Shown in pieces: positions 54,376-64,000 of a stretch of 64,000 nucleotides of DNA. Source of the stretch: Euptelea pleiosperma (lineage: Eukaryota > Streptophyta > Magnoliopsida > Ranunculales > Eupteleaceae). The DNA is taken from positions 46,091,893-46,155,892 of the forward strand of contig CM068544.1 in the NCBI GenBank assembly GCA_035048495.1, written 5' to 3'. Positions within the stretch are counted from its first letter, which is position 1. Every line of letters begins with the position of its first letter. The translations under genes were made by a program, and so were the position numbers. The notes under the pieces are model-generated. The model worked only from the letters and a program-made list of their open reading frames with translations, did no database searches and was not told where the DNA came from.

Positions 54376-56255
54376 TCAAATTTTGCTAGCAAGTCTACCA
54401 TACAATGAATGCCGCCCTTCAGCAATAAGCTCCCCAGTTGCTTTGTTTCTCATTAGAACGATTGTTCCAGAGTACCCTCCTTTTTTACCCAAAACCCTTG
54501 AGGTAATCTCCAACTCATCCTGCCAGTTTGCCAACCAGAATAATTGAGATATTACAAGAAATGAGGTCAATTTGTTTGGATTTTATTTCATCATATGCTA
54601 TGGTGCTAATGAGATAGAGGACTTGTTAAGCAAGAAATGCTGTAAATAAAGATACTCTGTGTATGAATTATAGTTAGCAATTCGGAGTACGGCAAAAAAT
54701 ACGGTATGGGAAATGTTTGAGTACAATTCGGGTTTGTCATTAAAAAATTCAACAAAAATAATCAAGAAGATAAAATAAAACAAAAAAAGCAACATACTGA
54801 CAGTTTTTTTTGTCTTACAAAATTATTTTCATGTTCAAAACTGAATAATACGGAAAAGTTAGTGAATTATTCTATCATGTTAAAAAATGCATGAATTTCT
54901 CTAAACCTTTGAATAGGATGTTGTTGTTCGTTTTTTAAATAACTAGTAGGTTCACACGTGTGTTGCATGTGGACAATTAGAGTTGGATTGAAAACGTGGA
55001 CAATGGTTAAACGAAAACGTTTGAATCAGAAAACGAACGAAAGATGGTTGCATGAATCAGAAAATTACATGAGTGAGGCTTGAATAAGAATTCGAAGAGC
55101 AGAGAAGTTCCGTTCTCATAGAAAACAACGTACGGTAAGCAGAGAGTGAGCGTAACAAGTGAATCAGAATGTAGAGAGAAATTACACAGAACCCTAACTG
55201 AACCATTAAAAGAAATTTATAGAGAAGAAGAAAAATTAATTCTAGAAGAAGAATGAATGTTGTGGGAGAAGAGACGGTTTCTATTTTTTTGAATTATAGG
55301 CGGAGAAGGAAAGTTGTGGGAGAAGGAAAGTCTCATGGTAGTAGAAAAGGGTATAATCATAAAAATGGAAAAAAAAGAGTATTTAAGTCAATCAAAAGTT
55401 TTTCTCATATTGGTGCTTTTATTAGTATAGATATAGATTGTGCAATTTGCAAATTATTCGTGAATAATTCGAGAATTTACTAACAATGATGGAACATAAA
55501 TGCTACCCTAGTACTGTATCTCCCTTTTGTTTTTATAACAAATTCTTCTTTGCAATCAAGAAAAAGAAAAATAGAAAGATAGAAAAAAAAAGGGGATCCC
55601 AAGGGGAAGGTTTCCTTACATTGACCTTGGCAGTTGACAGGTATGAAATCGACATGTCTACAGAAACCGCCATTGGGAGACCATCAACGTTAACTAAAGC
55701 ACCTCCAACCTCATCAACTAGGTTTGCAATGGCACCTGAAGAAAAATTTCCAGTCGCATTCTGCAAGAATAATTAGGAAGTGAAAGCGAGTTCGAACATT
55801 TTGATTCACCAAAATGGATATTAGAGCAATTGACAAATAAATAATTTTATTTTTTCCGTTTCAAATTTCTTCTGGTAGGTAAGTTAGGTTTAGGCAGATT
55901 GGCACAAAAACTAATTAGACAAATTGGGAACGATCCCCAGACAACTGGATTACTGATGATATCACCACAACAATTTCAATGAATGAAGAAAACGGAAAAA
56001 AAAAAGCCTGTAGATCGTAAAACAGAAAGATTGGATCTGTGTGAGAGGTTGGGGTTCTCTTACGGTGAGTCGAGGAGGGACCTTGAAGGTGCAAGCGACA
56101 AAACCGGGCTCGACCCGGTCGACTCGGATGCCTCGGAGGGCGTAGTGTTCGTAGAAGCTATGACCGAGTCCGACTCGATGAGGGGGAACGACGAGTCTCG
56201 ACATGAACTCCGATTGCTCCTTCGTCAACTCCAAAGCCTCCTTCGCTTTCTCCAT
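54376..56255 (-). CDS. Hotdog-fold acyl-CoA thioesterase (ACOT13/THEM2-like)
   Basis: A single 4HBT hotdog domain expected to hydrolyse acyl-CoA thioesters, probably as a homotetramer. Exons on the minus strand: 56255-56064, 55760-55620 and 54519-54376; introns are GT-AG and all fall between codons, giving 158 aa, typical for the family. The start MEKAKEALELTKEQ is the first ATG after a CT-rich leader. The central helix reads NATGNFSSGAIANLVDEVGG (about 65-84); by alignment with human THEM2, Asn65 and Asp80 occupy active-site positions while the usual His-Gly pair is Ser-Ser. Later strands are MAVSVDMSISYLSTA and ATGELIAEGRHSLYG. No transit peptide is evident. Its substrate cannot be told from sequence. 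Confidence 0.9.
54660..55480. repeat. Repeat J copy plus an ACTAGTAGGTTCAC-type insertion
   Basis: In intron 2 of the thioesterase gene. 54660-54880 matches the J repeat at 18395-18640 (GTACAATTCGGGTTTGTCAT, CATGTTCAAAACTGAATAAT). 54946-55437, starting ACTAGTAGGTTCACACGTGT and ending TATTAGTATAGATATAGATT, has the look of a common plant non-autonomous DNA transposon, but its class and target duplication are not resolved. Confidence 0.4.
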
Positions 56256-56458
56256 TTCCCCTCTTCACTTCCTCAGTTCGTTCCGTAAATTTGAAGAGCG
56301 AGGGTTTTAACGGAATACAGACGTTGACCCCCTCCCCCCCGACCCAAAAAAAATAAAAAAATAAAAAAATAAAAAAAATAAAAAATCGAAGGGTCGTGAT
56401 ATAACAATCTGTAGCTTAATTCAAAAGTGCAAGCTAGCACCCTTTTTGTTAATCACGG

Positions 56459-56719
56459 TTGCCATCTGGGACCCACTGACCGAATGGATGTTTAGCCAAC
56501 CCCTTGTTAGACATTCGTACAAAAACGCAGTTTATTTGATAACTTTTATCCGTTGGTTTTAGTACTCAAAACATGGTTGACTTCAACAGCTATAATCATG
56601 TCTTAAAATAGTACTAAAATCTAATGGTTAGAGATCACTAATCATGGTGGTTTTTGGTGTATATATCTACTAAGGGGTGTGCTAAACATCCATGCGGTCA
56701 CTGGGTCCAGATGGCAGAG
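56459..56719. mobile_element. Diverged family A-related MITE
   Basis: The arms TTGCCATCTGGGACCCACTG and the inverse of GTCACTGGGTCCAGATGGCA enclose ACCGAATGGATGTTTAGCCA and AGAGATCACTAATCATGGTG. It lacks the G-boxes of standard family A. Between the thioesterase start and this element is an A-rich stretch with AATAAAAAAATAAAA repeats. Confidence 0.55.
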
Positions 56720-56942
56720 CTGAGTAACAGAAATGGTGGTAGCTTACGCTTTTTGATTCAGCTACAGCTTGTTACATCGCCACACAATCTCGAATTTCTA
56801 CGGTTAGAAATCAGCAGTGAAAAATGGTCAAATTCAATGGTCATAAATCATTCATCAGGCTAAATTTGGTCTACAGTACGGCCGAATTTTCATGGGTCAG
56901 TGAACCCGACATCAAAATTTTTGGACTAGAACTTTGCTGACT

Positions 56943-57320
56943 GAACAAAACTTTGATGACATGGCACGATATGAGCCACGTGGATCACTCTTAGAGGACT
57001 GACTGTATTGATGTTTGGCCAATCATTAGGTGGACCTGCAAACCAAAAATCGCCCCGATTAGTGATTTCAAGGCATTGGATTGGGTTTGTTTTCATGGGT
57101 TGATTTTAACGGTGGGAAATTTGAGCATTATTGCCCATTATTTGAGGTACAAAGATCCAAAGGTTTGAAATCACAAATCAAGCTGATTTTTTGTTTGTAG
57201 GTCGATATAAGGATTGGAAAAACATTCATATGGTCAGAGTCCTCTAAGAGTATGCCACATGGCTCTTATTGCACCCGTCATCGGTCTTGATGACAGGGCC
57301 TGTCATCAAAGTCTTTACTC
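56943..57320. mobile_element. Family A Mutator-like MITE with 9-bp duplication
   Basis: The ends are GAACAAAACTTTGATGACA and the inverse of GTCATCAAAGTCTTTACTC. The flanks are TTGCTGACT (56934-56942) and TTGCTGACG (57321-57329), 8 of 9. The core is present, with a G-box GCCACGTGGATC at about 56977. Another family A copy starts at the right flank. Confidence 0.8.
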
Positions 57321-57321
57321 T

Positions 57322-57886
57322 TGCTGACGGACCACAATATGAGCCACATGGCACATTTTAGAAGAATCGCGTGAATATCCGGCCCATGACCTTGGTACCA
57401 AAACTCGACCTGATTAGTTATTTCAAACATTGGGATCTTTGTACCCAAGTAATGGTCAATGATGCTAAAATTCCACGGTTAAAAATAATGCTCAGCCCCC
57501 TTCTCCCTTTTTCGATCTGAACCCCCTCCGTGTTTGCGCGCCCAGCCATGGATTTCACAAATCCAAAGATGGTTTTCAGCACCCGCCAAAAGTGAAAAGT
57601 GGTGCCAGCTTGGCCTTGACAACCACCTTTGGATTCTTGAAATCCACGGCGGAGCACACGAGCAGCAAGAGGGGTCAGAATAAAAGGGGTCCTGAGCCCG
57701 ACCCATTAAATAAACCCACGAAAACGACTCCAATTCATTGCATCAGGCTAATTTTTGGTCCGTAGGTCTGCGTATGGATTAGCCAAAGATCCATACCTAT
57801 AGAGTCCTCTAAGAGTGTGTCACGGGGCTCATAGTGTTCTGTAATGGAGCCTGTCATTCTAGGGCTGTCACTGGAGCTCGACCCTT
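57322..57886. mobile_element. Family A copy interrupted by a family B element
   Basis: The left arm CACAATATGAGCCACATGGC and core TGATTAGTTATTTCAAACAT precede the family B insert. After it come AAACCCACGAAAACGACTCC and the right arm GAGCCTGTCATTCTAGGGCT with GGAGCTCGACCC, the GGGTCGGGCTCC outer type. The left outer end is missing. Confidence 0.65.
57489..57707. mobile_element. Family B MITE, nested in family A
   Basis: The arms CATGGATTTCACAAATCCAA and the inverse of TTGGATTCTTGAAATCCACG match the copy at 243-430. The ends read CCCCCTTCTCCCTTTTTC and, inverted, ACCCCTTTTATTCTGACC. Host sequence on either side is TTAAAAATA and TTAAATAAA, a weak 7-of-9 candidate duplication. Confidence 0.65.
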
Positions 57887-57888
57887 TC

Positions 57889-58066
57889 AGATAATACTCG
57901 AATCCCATGGCTAAAAGTCAATCCATGATAAATGCTGGAATCCAACGGGTAGAAATCATCAATTAGCGTTATCTTTGCTGTGTAGGTCCACCAAAGGAGG
58001 CCAAACATCCATGCGGTCAGTGAGCCCGAAGAGTGTGATACGTGGCATGTGAACCACCGATACAGA
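57889..58066. mobile_element. Family A MITE, right half only
   Basis: It has AATACTCGAATCCCATGGCT, AGAAATCATCAATTAGCGTT and GGCCAAACATCCATGCGGTC, ending at ATACGTGGCATGTG. The left half is absent. 58067-58687 to the right shows only a CCCGACGTAAG/GGCTAGGGTTGAGGC stretch of the kind seen at 34341-34995. Confidence 0.5.
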
Positions 58067-58687
58067 ACGAAAGTGACTAGCAAAAAGTTTATCGGTTCTG
58101 ACTGATTGCCATGTCTACGGTGCGTGTGGGTCACAAAATTTAAGTTGATACAGATTACAACATAAGCTGCTGTAGAGGGCGAAAAAGAAGTTTGAATAAT
58201 TAGATGTTGCATCATACGGCATCGTCAACAATAACACCGCGACAAAAATTGTAGACAATTAAAGGGGTCCACCAAAAGAGATCAACAGGGACGAGATCCA
58301 TTCGTCGGATTAATATGTCCATTGGATCTGTAGACTTCAGTGTGGACAATCTCCATATTTTGTTTTTACAGGCCAAACTAGGGCTGTCACTTGGGCGATG
58401 GATTGAACCCGACGTAAGAGTTAAGTTGGGTTATCCCCTTCAGAACTTAGGTTGGGCTAGGGTTGAGGCTCAGCCCAGCTTTTGTCCAAGAGAACCAAAA
58501 GGGGATTCGATTTTCAGGACGGAGAATTTTCTGTAGAATACGAATGTACAACAGCTACATTGAACTTCAATACAGGTAAACTTCACAACCATCAGCTAAA
58601 ATAGGGAGTGCATATTCGCACACTCCATTTCCTGTTGGGCGAATTCTGGTTGGGGCACACCCCCCAAAAATTTCTCTCTTTAAGACA

Positions 58688-59004
58688 AGTAAAACTTATC
58701 TGATCGGCGACCGCCCACGAGATGAGCCATGTGGCACATTTTAGAGGCACTGACTCTATGCATGTTCGGCTAATCCGTCGGTGAACGTTCAAACCAAAAA
58801 TCAACCTGATGAGTGATTTCAAACCTTTTGATCTTGTACCCCAGATAATGGTGGATAATTCTCAAATTTCCAAGGTTAAAATGAATCCATGAAATTTACT
58901 CCAATCCAATAAGACCGATTGGCCAAACATCCATAGGTCAGTGTCCTCTAAAAATGTGCCATGTGGCTTATATTGTGGGTGGTCGCTGGTCAGCCAAGTT
59001 TTAT
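58688..59004. mobile_element. Family A MITE, internally shortened
   Basis: The ends AAGTAAAACTTATCTGATCG and the inverse of GGTCAGCCAAGTTTTATTA enclose arms with GAGCCATGTGGCAC and GCCATGTGGC. The right copy of the core block has been deleted, so ATCCAATAAGACCGATTGGC joins directly. The G-boxes are mutated to CATGTGGC. Confidence 0.6.
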
Positions 59005-59210
59005 TAGCTTATATGTTGATTTCTCTATTTGGGGTGTGCCCTGACCACAAGTCCACCTGAACCGGAAACGGGGTGTGCGAATATGCTCTCCAATAAAATA
59101 TCGATGGCCATGATTGCAAGGCCAGAGTTGCTAGACTTTCCTTTCCTGACACTTGGCCTCATACTAATACAAATAATAATAATAATAAAAGTAAAACTAT
59201 TATTATTATT

Positions 59211-59361
59211 TTTTTGATAACGTCAGGTATCCCATAAACAATGGTGATGGAAATAGTCCTATAGTTGTGCGCATTTACCCAAGCCTTCCGGTATGCAAGG
59301 GGCGTAGTCTCGAACTCACGACCTTAGAGAGCATGCCCAAGTCAGCTACTTCTTACCATTG
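59211..59361 (-). mobile_element. tRNA-derived SINE with 17-bp target duplication
   Basis: Read on the minus strand, a tRNA-like head has box A GTAGCTGACTTGGGCATG and box B text GTGAGTTCGAGACTAC. A unique body and a short A-rich 3' end TTATCAAAAAA follow. It is flanked by a perfect 17-bp repeat AAACTATTATTATTATT at 59194-59210 and 59362-59378. Although that target is microsatellite-like, the exact start AAAC on both sides supports retroposition. It lies about 520 bp upstream of the SBPase start. Confidence 0.7.
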
Positions 59362-59542
59362 AAACTATTATTATTATTAAGACCACCTAATGATTTTTAT
59401 GTGGGTCCAATTAAATGATGGGTCCATGTCAGTGCATGTGTACCACTCAAATGAAGCTTATAGATGGTAATTTTCCCGTTTATAAAAGAGAGAATGGACA
59501 ACTGGGTAGATGTGGCGCACATGGCGTACGATAGAAAAGGGA

Positions 59543-59732
59543 GATAAGTTATAACCTACGTATGTAGAACGCTGGCCGTTAAGCATATACCAAAAGCAAC
59601 CGTGGGGCCCACACTCAATATCTGATCAGAGGTTAAGAGCCACATATTTTGAACGATGGAAGTTCACCTTACCCCCATATAACTCTATCTATTCCGCATG
59701 CCACGTGTCAAAAGCACAATTAACTACTTATC
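59543..59732 (+). promoter_or_regulatory. SBPASE: Light-type promoter elements of SBPase
   Basis: Upstream of the SBPase start at 59881 lie GATAAG (59543-59548), a G-box GCCACGTGTC (59700-59709) and an inverted GATAAG, CTTATC (59727-59732). G-box plus I-box pairs are known from light-regulated photosynthetic genes such as rbcS. The spacing of about 20 bp between the G-box and the second I-box suits that module. No clear TATA box was placed. The function is inferred from motif and gene identity. Confidence 0.5.
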
Positions 59733-59880
59733 TGCTATTGTAAGCACCTTGTTTCCAACCCCAAATGATAACAGACTGAAACACACACTACTATTCCTAC
59801 TCGCAAGGGGTGCTTCAGGGGAAGCAAGGCTCTTGCAATTTTATTTTCTTATTTCTCTAAATTTCGTAAAATTTTCGAGC

Positions 59881-62800
59881 ATGGAGACCGGCATCGCGTG
59901 CGTAGCGCGCCGTTCATTTCTACCGAACGTTGCTTCTCAGCACTCAACTGCGCTGGCATCTCCGCCTTCCATCTCTCGATCATTCAGCTCTCGGGTATGA
60001 AAATTTCGTTTAATTATATTCATATTTTTCCACAATTTATAGTACAACCAATAAAAATTATATGTTTGTTAATTAATTAATAAATAAATAAAATGTGACA
60101 TGCCTTGCAGAATCTGAAATCGAGCTCCCTCTTCGGCGAATCATTGCGGACGGCGTCAAAATCGTTGCTTAAGGTTTCAAAGACGAAGAATTCTTCGGCC
60201 GTGACGAGATGCGAGATCGGTGATAGCCTGGTAAAATAAAATCAAATTGGATTTAACACATGTAACGAATTTATTAGCAATTTAATTAACCAAAGTATAT
60301 TGTAGGAGGAATTCCTTACAAAGGCAACACCAGACAAAGGGTTGATAAGGGTGATGATGTGCATGGGAGAAGCGATAAGGACTATCGCCTTCAAAGTTAG
60401 GACTGCCTCTTGTGGCGGCACAGCCTGCGTAAATTCATTTGGAGACGAGCAGCTCGCCGTCGACATGCTCGCGAACCAGCTTCTCTTCGAGGTTAGTGAT
60501 ACCGAACTACTTAATTTCGAGAAAAATCTGTTTTAAGATTCAATTTCATATTTTCTGAGCTTGGTTTTATCATTTGTAATAACAATTAAGCTATGATGCT
60601 TAGGCCTTGACTTACTCGCACTTCTGCAAGTATGCTTGCTCTGAGGAAGTTCCTGAGCTACAAGACATGGGAGGCCCCGTCGAAGGTTCGTAAATTTATC
60701 TCGATCGACTTTATGTAAATCATGTATTCTGAGCGAGCAATCAAGACAAAGGCTTAAAAGGGACCGTTATGATGGTTTAACGGACTGGGGGCGTTACTGT
60801 TTTCTCTGTTATAACGAATTGTAACGCTTGGGAGCAAAAACAAAAAATAACGGCGCTAAAATTATTTCAAATTTTCAATAAAAAATAATGGGTTTTTTTT
60901 TTTACAAATTTTCTCAGAAAATAACGGTCGTTATAATAGAAAAATAAAGGAAAATAACGGCCATTATTTTCTGAGCATTAAAACAGTACATGACGTAACG
61001 GGGGAGGCCCGGATCTGTATAATGGCTGCTATTTTCGTTATAACCGCCGTTTTTTAAACTATGATCAAAACTAATGAACTATACAAAAATGACTGAAAAC
61101 AAAATGATTTGTTTGTTTGTTGGAATATCAATAGGTGGATTTAGTGTTGCCTTTGATCCACTCGATGGATCGAGTATTGTCGACACGAATTTCACGGTGG
61201 GTACGATCTTTGGTGTGTGGCCTGGGGATAAGTTGACGGGTGTAACGGGAAGAGATCAAGTCGCTGCAGCCATGGGAATCTACGGTCCTCGTGCTACGTA
61301 TGTTCTTGCTCTGAAAGACATCCCTGGGACCCATGAGTTCCTTCTTCTGGATGAAGGTTATAATCCCTTACTCATTTTACAAGATAATTTACTTCAATCA
61401 ATCTAAAGTAACCCAGGCTCTGTATGGAGATCAACAAAAAGTTTTCCAGAAATGTTGATAGGGAAAAAGTTTTATGACATTTAGGCTCTGTACGGGCGAT
61501 CAACAAAAAGTTTTACAGAAAAAAGGATTTGTATGTTAGAAAGTGATGATACGGAAAAAGTTTTTTGACATTTATGTGTAAAAATCATTTCTAGAAAACT
61601 TATTCAGGGCATCCATACAAAGCCTTATGTGCAAAAATCTTTTCTAGAAAACTTATTCAGGGAAACCATATAGAGCCTCAATTTCTTCTTTTACCATTGC
61701 TATGAAGTATGAACCATATCTGGCTGGTGCATTGGACAGGAAAGTGGCAACATGTTAAAGACACCACAGAAATTGGTGAAGGAAAGCTATTTTCCCCTGG
61801 AAATTTAAGAGCCACATTTGATAACCCTGCCTATGATAAGGTTTTTTTGCTTCCTTCATTGTTTTGGTACTCAATTTATCCTACCCATTTTAACTTTCTA
61901 ACCTGAGAATTTTTCCTAACAGCTGATCAACTACTATGTAAGAGAGAAGTACACATTGCGGTACACCGGAGGAATGGTGCCGGATGTCAACCAGGTATTC
62001 GACTCTTTACTTAAGTCCTTGATACCATCTTTTTTTTTTTTTTTTTTATAAGTACAGATTTTATTGAAGGAGACTGGAGACCCGTTCAGAGGCTAAGGAA
62101 GCCTACCGGAAAACCTAAAAAATTACAAGAGAGAACAAGAACAATTACAACATAAAAGAGAAAAGCAACAACAACCAACCCTCCCGATCCAAACATTATT
62201 CCCTCCCTCTACTAACCAATTCAACCCATTTAAACGATAGCTTCAAAAGAATTACCTTTCCCTTCCTCGTACAATTTTACCTAAGGCCATGTTTGATTAC
62301 CAAGTGAGAAAATTGCATTTTCCTTAGGAAAACACAACTGTCCATTGTTAGATAGCCAGTATAAATCTGTATAATTTTTCCTACTAAGCCCGGAATTCAT
62401 TTTCCATCCAGATAGGTGAGAATTCATTTCCACCTGAAAATACACTTTTGTTTTCTCACATGATTGAAATATGTGTTCTTAGTTGCAATCAATCAGCCAT
62501 TTAAGGCACATCCCAGATGTGTTTTCTCGGAAAAAATTTCCATACAGACAAACACGGCCTAAAAGTATACCAAAGCTTTAATCTCCAAGATAATCTGCTC
62601 CAGGTGTAGACTTTTCCCCTCAAAAACCCTGTTATTCCCCACACTTCCCAATCCCCACATCTTAAAACAAGATGATTCAGCTTGCGATGAGCTTGAATGA
62701 CTCAGTTGGGGTGATCCTAAGTAAACCATAATGTAATCACTTGAGAAAGAAAATAATGCGAAGATGCAAACACACAACACAAAGATTTACATAGTTCCTT

Positions 62801-63432
62801 CAAGATCGAGGTACGTCCACAGACTCATACCAATTCCACTATGCTCGGGACGTTTTTCGCACTTCTACGCGGTAATACAGAAATCCTAATTTTGTTTTGA
62901 GGTTATATATACCTCAAAGCATATCTTGCTCGCACAATCCCCGAGGAATCAGGTCCACGATTTGTAGAGAAACCTTCAGGAAAAATTCAGGTCGGAGTTT
63001 GATTTACAGTAAAGTAGCACGATAGGCTCCACAAAAACATAATATAGTCAACTCTGTGTTTGGGCAAGTTGGATCATTAAGTGATTGGAATTACTACATG
63101 TTCATTTGTTTGTGGAATGTATTGAAGGATTGCTTGTTTTTGTTCTGCAGATCATTGTGAAAGAGAAGGGTATATTTACAAATGTGACATCCCCATCTGC
63201 CAAAGCAAAGCTGAGGTTGTTGTTTGAGGTGGCTCCATTGGGGTTCTTGGTGGAGAAAGCCGGAGGCTACAGCAGCGATGGAACCAAATCCGTGCTAGAC
63301 AAAGTGATCACTACTCTTGATGAGCGAACCCAAGTTGCCTATGGATCCAAGAACGAGGTTATCCGGTTTGAAGAAACTCTATACGGGTCTTCTAGACTCA
63401 GAGCCGGTGAACCTGTTGGAGCTGCTGCTTAG
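59881..63432 (+). CDS. SBPASE: Sedoheptulose-1,7-bisphosphatase, chloroplastic
   Basis: Calvin cycle enzyme that removes the 1-phosphate of sedoheptulose-1,7-bisphosphate in the chloroplast stroma. Exons: 59881-59994, 60111-60230, 60306-60491, 60604-60685, 61135-61356, 61740-61840, 61923-61994 and 63151-63432; GT-AG introns, 392 aa, the usual length. The start [12 protein letters not shown] opens a Ser-rich transit peptide of about 70 residues. The redox pair CGGTAC (Cys114 and Cys119) is where thioredoxin control acts in this family. Metal and substrate motifs are CSEEVPEL (152-159), [11 protein letters not shown] (174-184), [14 protein letters not shown] and [19 protein letters not shown]. 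The CGGTAC site and overall sequence separate it from fructose-1,6-bisphosphatase. An in-frame ATG at 59698 overlaps the G-box and is not used by known SBPases. Introns 4, 5 and 7 carry transposons. Confidence 0.97.
60748..61063. mobile_element. Family E hAT-like MITE in SBPase intron 4
   Basis: It begins AAAGGCTTAAAAGGGACCG and ends CGTTTTTTAAACTATG. The flanks are ATCAAGAC (60740-60747) and ATCAAAAC (61064-61071), 7 of 8. The interior shows ACGGACTGGGGGCGTTAC, as in the copy at 2443-2769. It ends about 70 bp before the exon 5 acceptor. Confidence 0.7.
61403..61678. mobile_element. MITE with GGCTCTGTATGG-type ends in SBPase intron 5
   Basis: GGCTCTGTATGGAGATCAAC at 61409 and GGCTCTGTACGGGCGATCAA at 61484 are tandem left ends. 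Inverse counterparts CATCCATACAAAGCC and ACCATATAGAGCC lie at about 61610 and 61660. Repeated AAAAAGTTTT and CTAGAAAACTTATTCAGGG words fold back. It looks like a tandem or nested pair of one element. Confidence 0.55.
62030..62700 (-). pseudogene. LINE 3' end in antisense within SBPase intron 7
   Basis: A run of about 18 T (62030-62047) is the poly-A tail of a minus-strand LINE. Minus-strand frames give [25 protein letters not shown] text (62570-62670), the motif near the end of plant L1 proteins, and after a MITE insertion GNSFEAIV. It is 5' truncated and inactive. Confidence 0.65.
62285..62561. mobile_element. Harbinger-like (Tourist) MITE inserted in the LINE
   Basis: The ends GGCCATGTTTGATTACC and the inverse of AGACAAACACGGCC are flanked by TAA on both sides (62282-62284 and 62562-62564), the 3-bp duplication of PIF/Harbinger elements. 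At 277 bp it is non-coding. Its removal rejoins the antisense LINE text. Confidence 0.75.
62710..63030. repeat. LTR-like fragment
   Basis: The phrases AACACAAAGATTTACATAGT and TATATATACCTCAAAGC resemble the leader and promoter of copia-type LTRs. No TG/CA ends, duplication or partner LTR were found. It occupies the last part of SBPase intron 7. Confidence 0.35.
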
Positions 63433-63724
63433 GCCGCTACTTCCCTTCGTTTAATTCCAAGGCTTTTTTTCATGTAAGGTTATATTAAAGTGCACATCCA
63501 TTCGAGTGACTCGGAGAGTCAGCATTACAAGATTGAAATCTGTGTTGAGGATGGATGGATCAAGCAAGAAGGCTCATCTTTTCTCAAGCGTTTTTCTTAA
63601 AATACATGTTCTGTTCTGGTTTGTAGTAAAATAAGCCTTTTTTAATTTCCTTCACTTTGTGGGATTTTCTGTGTTCGAATGTATCTTGGTGTTTTGTCTT
63701 GCTTGCTCTGCATTTATCTATGGG

Positions 63725-64000
63725 TCGGGCTCCAGGGACCGGCTCCCGTTACAGGACACAATATGAGCCACGTGGAATACTATTAGAGGACTCTGACCGT
63801 ATGGATGTTTGGTTAATCCGTAGGTGAACCTACAAACCACAAATCGGCTTGATTAGTGATTTCAAACCTTTGGATCTTTGTACCTCAAATACTGCTCATA
63901 TTCCCACAGTTGAGATCTACGCAAGAAAATAAGTCCAATCCAATGCCTAGGAATCACTAATCAGGCTGATTTTTGGTTTTAAGTCCACCTAGGGATTGGC
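63725..64000. mobile_element. Family A MITE, right end cut by window
   Basis: It begins GGGTCGGGCTCCAGGGACCG, GGCTCCCGTTACAGGACAC and GAGCCACGTGGAATAC, then the full core with AATCACTAATCAGGCTGATT. It is of the same outer type as 9322-9708. It lies about 290 bp past the SBPase stop; 63433-63724 is the presumed SBPase 3' untranslated region and flank. Confidence 0.75.

Noticed and set aside
59698..59880. Upstream in-frame ATG adding 61 residues to SBPase
   Set aside because: It overlaps the G-box, the added residues are unlike any SBPase transit peptide, and METGIAC matches the usual start.

Overview
This window is nuclear DNA of a flowering plant. Genes are split by GT-AG introns, coding exons are separated by AT-rich introns, and the intergenic space is packed with plant-type inverted-repeat transposons, LINE, copia and SINE remnants. 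The proteins look like those of a non-grass, probably woody angiosperm, but I cannot name the species. No prokaryotic features are present.

Five protein-coding genes could be assembled exon by exon with consistent reading phase. (1) 11029-16641, minus strand: a plastid PHT4/ANTR-type anion (phosphate) transporter of the major facilitator superfamily, 8 exons, 535 aa. (2) 20180-28697, minus strand: adenylosuccinate lyase, 10 exons, 548 aa. (3) 37799-51763, plus strand: a large WD40-repeat protein of the WDR62/MAPKBP1 type, 20 exons, 1284 aa. (4) 54376-56255, minus strand: a small hotdog-fold acyl-CoA thioesterase, 3 exons, 158 aa. (5) 59881-63432, plus strand: chloroplast sedoheptulose-1,7-bisphosphatase, 8 exons, 392 aa. 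There is no operon-like logic. At least two products, SBPase and the PHT4 transporter, are plastid proteins, and adenylosuccinate lyase carries a probable plastid leader, but the neighbourhood looks incidental.

The rest is dominated by short non-autonomous DNA transposons. Many are nearly complete foldbacks and several carry legible target-site duplications. 9-bp duplications (Mutator-like) are seen at 4208-4588, 5569-6099, 7087-7844, 17008-17410, 18970-19559, 23649-23816, 28855-29246, 33535-33909 and 56943-57320. 8-bp duplications (hAT-like) are seen at 2443-2769, 17698-17924, 22697-23388, 25732-26098 and 60748-61063. One element has a 3-bp TAA duplication (Harbinger-like, 62285-62561). The commonest family (called A here, about 16 whole or partial copies) has a constant palindromic core holding a G-box (CACGTGGC) near each end. 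Its outermost terminal repeats differ from copy to copy.

Retroelements include a LINE at 29479-33228 that is interrupted by a 1653-bp solo LTR with a 5-bp GCAAG duplication, a decayed Ty1-copia fragment in an adenylosuccinate lyase intron, antisense LINE pieces in introns of the WD40 and SBPase genes, and two tRNA-like SINEs with 13- and 17-bp duplications. I found no novel enzymatic or defence system. The most unusual material is the nested, modular transposon landscape.
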